From JBMNQS01 sp050944255 (GTDB lineage Bacteria; Bacillota; Clostridia; Christensenellales; Maliibacteriaceae): DNA of 6,870 nt. The stretch is from the NCBI GenBank assembly GCA_050944255.1, contig JBMNQS010000089.1:1-6870 (forward strand). The letters run 5' to 3'. Positions 5,655 to 6,870 of this stretch are shown one piece after another. Position 1 is the first letter of the stretch. Each line of letters opens with the position of its first letter. Below the pieces are notes generated by a model. The model was given only the letters and a program-made list of their open reading frames with translations, was not told where the DNA came from and searched no databases. A program made the position numbers and the translations under genes.

Positions 5655-6341
5655 ATGTGCCATTTGTGGGCGCTGTTTCTGCTGTACGCGCTGTGGATAC
5701 TGATCGTATGCGTGTTTTTTGTGCGGCTGCGCGTGAATGTGGATATGGATTGGTCGGAAAAGCTGCCCACATTAGCGGTGCGCGTCCATATCGGAAAAAT
5801 CAAAACGGGACTGAAAGTGACCGTGACCACGCACCGGACGCAGCCGGGGCACTATCATGCGGTCATCCATCTGCCGCTCAAAAAGAAAAAGCGGTTTCAG
5901 CTCCTGCCGCCCACCAAAAAAGAAGTGACGGACATCCGGTTTTTCAGGGATATCTGGTCATCCGAAAAGCTGAAGGCGGCCGTGCGCAGGCATTTGCTGA
6001 TTGAAAAAATCCGCGTGGGCCTCGCCGTTGGCCTGGGACCGCAGGCCGCCCAACAGACCGCCTTGGCCACAGGCATTTTAAAGACGCTTTTAGAGGTTGG
6101 CCTCAGTTTTTTGGCCGCCCATTGGCGCCTTTGGGAAAAGCGCGCCGACGTTGCACCGGATTTTAATAATTTGACGTTAAAACTCAGGCTGCACTGCATA
6201 TTTTCCATCACGATTGCACAAGTTATTCGTATCTTAGCGATGACATGGAAACAATATAGAAAAGCAAAGGCGGTAATACGATGCACGCACATCCAATCGA
6301 AAACATCATGCAGACAACCCTTGAAAACATCAAGGATATGA
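5655..6341 (+). CDS. DUF2953 domain protein, YtfI-like, membrane anchored
   Basis: A 228-residue protein of unknown biochemical function that commonly precedes gerW/ytfJ in Clostridia and Bacilli. One hydrophobic segment at about 4-24 should anchor it in the membrane. A lysine-rich stretch (76-80) lies in the middle. The DUF2953 core is at about 118-192: VGLAVGLGPQAAQQTALATG, then APDFNNLTLKLRLHCIFSI and a hydrophobic end. The protein should naturally finish near YRKAKAVIR (201-209). The last 19 or so residues are read from the start of gerW in another frame, a 61-base overlap. The start is uncertain. ATG 5655 touches the G-rich ribosome site, while the in-frame TTG at 5664 sits nine bases after AAAGGGG and would give 225 residues starting MWALF. 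The forespore-like promoter and the link to gerW suggest a sporulation role; this is inference. Confidence 0.85.
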   Translation: MCHLWALFLLYALWILIVCVFFVRLRVNVDMDWSEKLPTLAVRVHIGKIKTGLKVTVTTHRTQPGHYHAVIHLPLKKKKRFQLLPPTKKEVTDIRFFRDIWSSEKLKAAVRRHLLIEKIRVGLAVGLGPQAAQQTALATGILKTLLEVGLSFLAAHWRLWEKRADVAPDFNNLTLKLRLHCIFSITIAQVIRILAMTWKQYRKAKAVIRCTHIQSKTSCRQPLKTSRI

Positions 6342-6757
6342 TTGACGTCAATACCATCGTCGGTGAGGCCATCACCACGGTGGACGGAAGAACCATCATT
6401 CCCATCTCAAAAGTGTCCTTCGGATTCGTGTCCGGAGGCGGCGAGTATGAAAAAGCCAAAATGGGCTCTCAGGCAAAAGAAAGCCAGCCTTCCGGTGAAT
6501 TGCCCTTTGCCGGCGGCTCCGGCGCAGGCGTTTCGCTGACGCCGGTGGCCTTCCTCGTGGTCTGCGACGATACGGTCAGGCTGCTGTCCACGGACGTGCA
6601 TACGCCGTATGACCGGATCATCGAACTGGTGCCGCAGGTGATCAGCGAGGTCAAAGGCATGTTCAAGGAAAACGGTGGCAATGACATGATCATCATCGAG
6701 ACGTCCGAAGAGGAGAACGCGGGCGAAATCCCCAAGACCACGAAAGAAGAATTTTAA
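6281..6757 (+). CDS. ytfJ: Spore protein GerW/YtfJ family
   Basis: A 158-residue member of the GerW/YtfJ family. The Bacillus subtilis protein is a spore component needed for a normal germination response, and its biochemical activity is not established. The N-terminal helix HPIENIMQTTLENIKDMIDV (4-23) is the family hallmark. It is followed by NTIVGEAITTVDGRTIIPISK (24-44) and VSFGFVSGGGEY (45-56). The glycine-rich PFAGGSGAGVSLTPVAFLVV (75-94) and the LVPQVISEVK helix (116-125) come next. The acidic tail after 139 is variable. There is no signal peptide. The ATG at 6281 has AGGCGG at 6268-6273, seven bases upstream, inside the DUF2953 gene, so the pair is probably translationally coupled under one promoter. 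It is followed by a 3' hairpin and a terminator, which ends the unit. Confidence 0.95.
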   Translation: MHAHPIENIMQTTLENIKDMIDVNTIVGEAITTVDGRTIIPISKVSFGFVSGGGEYEKAKMGSQAKESQPSGELPFAGGSGAGVSLTPVAFLVVCDDTVRLLSTDVHTPYDRIIELVPQVISEVKGMFKENGGNDMIIIETSEEENAGEIPKTTKEEF

Positions 6758-6783
6758 GCCAACCAGAGATAAGTGCCCCAATG

Positions 6784-6807
6784 TACTTTATCCTCCTAAA
6801 TAAAGTA
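6784..6807 (+). ncRNA. 3' UTR hairpin with an anti-Shine-Dalgarno loop (candidate small RNA)
   Basis: TACTTTAT at 6784-6791 and ATAAAGTA at 6800-6807 form a perfect eight-bp stem with the loop CCTCCTAA. CCUCCU is the exact complement of the AGGAGG ribosome site. The intrinsic terminator follows within four bases, so the end of the gerW transcript has the shape of a Gram-positive small RNA with a C-rich targeting loop. No internal promoter is seen; a product would have to come from processing. The function is inference. Confidence 0.3.
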
Positions 6808-6810
6808 GCG

Positions 6811-6839
6811 AAAAGCCGCCGTATTTCGGGCGGCTTTTT
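6811..6839 (+). terminator. Rho-independent terminator after gerW
   Basis: GCCGCC at 6815-6820 pairs with GGCGGC at 6829-6834, and AAAA before the stem pairs with TTTT after it. The loop is eight bases and five T follow the GC stem (6835-6839). It sits 53 bases past the gerW stop. The flanking A run means it could also work from the minus strand. Confidence 0.85.
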
Positions 6840-6870
6840 GCTGGGCGCAGATAGCTTTAAACGCCCTGAG

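Noticed and set aside
6407..6781. Minus-strand open frame of 124 codons opposite gerW, with AGGAGG (6797-6792) before a TTG
   Set aside because: The ribosome-site match is the complement of the CCTCCT hairpin loop. The predicted protein has no family features, and the frame lies wholly antisense to the well-conserved gerW gene. No minus-strand promoter is seen.

Overview
The window looks like chromosomal core DNA from a GC-rich, low-redundancy, endospore-forming Firmicute of the Clostridia type. The evidence is the gene content: a DacF-type D-Ala-D-Ala carboxypeptidase, an M50 site-2-protease-like enzyme, ScpA and ScpB, a DUF2953 protein and the GerW/YtfJ spore protein. Strong AGGAGG ribosome sites, several TTG starts and hairpin-plus-T-run terminators fit the same assignment. 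The sequence alone does not identify genus or family.

Layout: positions 1-272 are non-coding, with a purine-rich degenerate repeat tract and a strong hairpin terminator. A transaldolase/fructose-6-phosphate aldolase-family gene lies on the minus strand (956 down to 273), with its own extended -10 promoter. A 320-bp divergent spacer separates it from dacF (1277-2446), which ends in a terminator. A clear housekeeping-type promoter (TTGCGA, 17-base spacer, TATAAT) immediately follows that terminator. It drives a compact unit: M50 metalloprotease (2634-3263), scpA (3274-4062), scpB (4025-4732) and a GNAT acetyltransferase (4752-5300). ScpA and ScpB are the kleisin and winged-helix partners of SMC in chromosome condensation and segregation. 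The GNAT sits where related gene orders, as I know them, go straight from scpB to DUF2953.

A 354-bp spacer (5301-5654) follows, filled with nested hairpins and ending in a perfect palindrome plus six T. Just after it is a close match to the forespore sigma-G promoter consensus. It stands in front of a two-gene unit, DUF2953 (YtfI-like) and gerW/ytfJ, which overlap by 61 bases. The window closes with a small hairpin that exposes CCTCCT in its loop, then a terminator.

Functionally the window combines cell-wall trimming (DacF), membrane proteolysis, chromosome segregation and spore properties. No new multi-gene defence or biosynthetic system is visible. The items most worth a second look are the hairpin-rich spacer, the inferred sigma-G promoter and the anti-Shine-Dalgarno-loop hairpin behind gerW.
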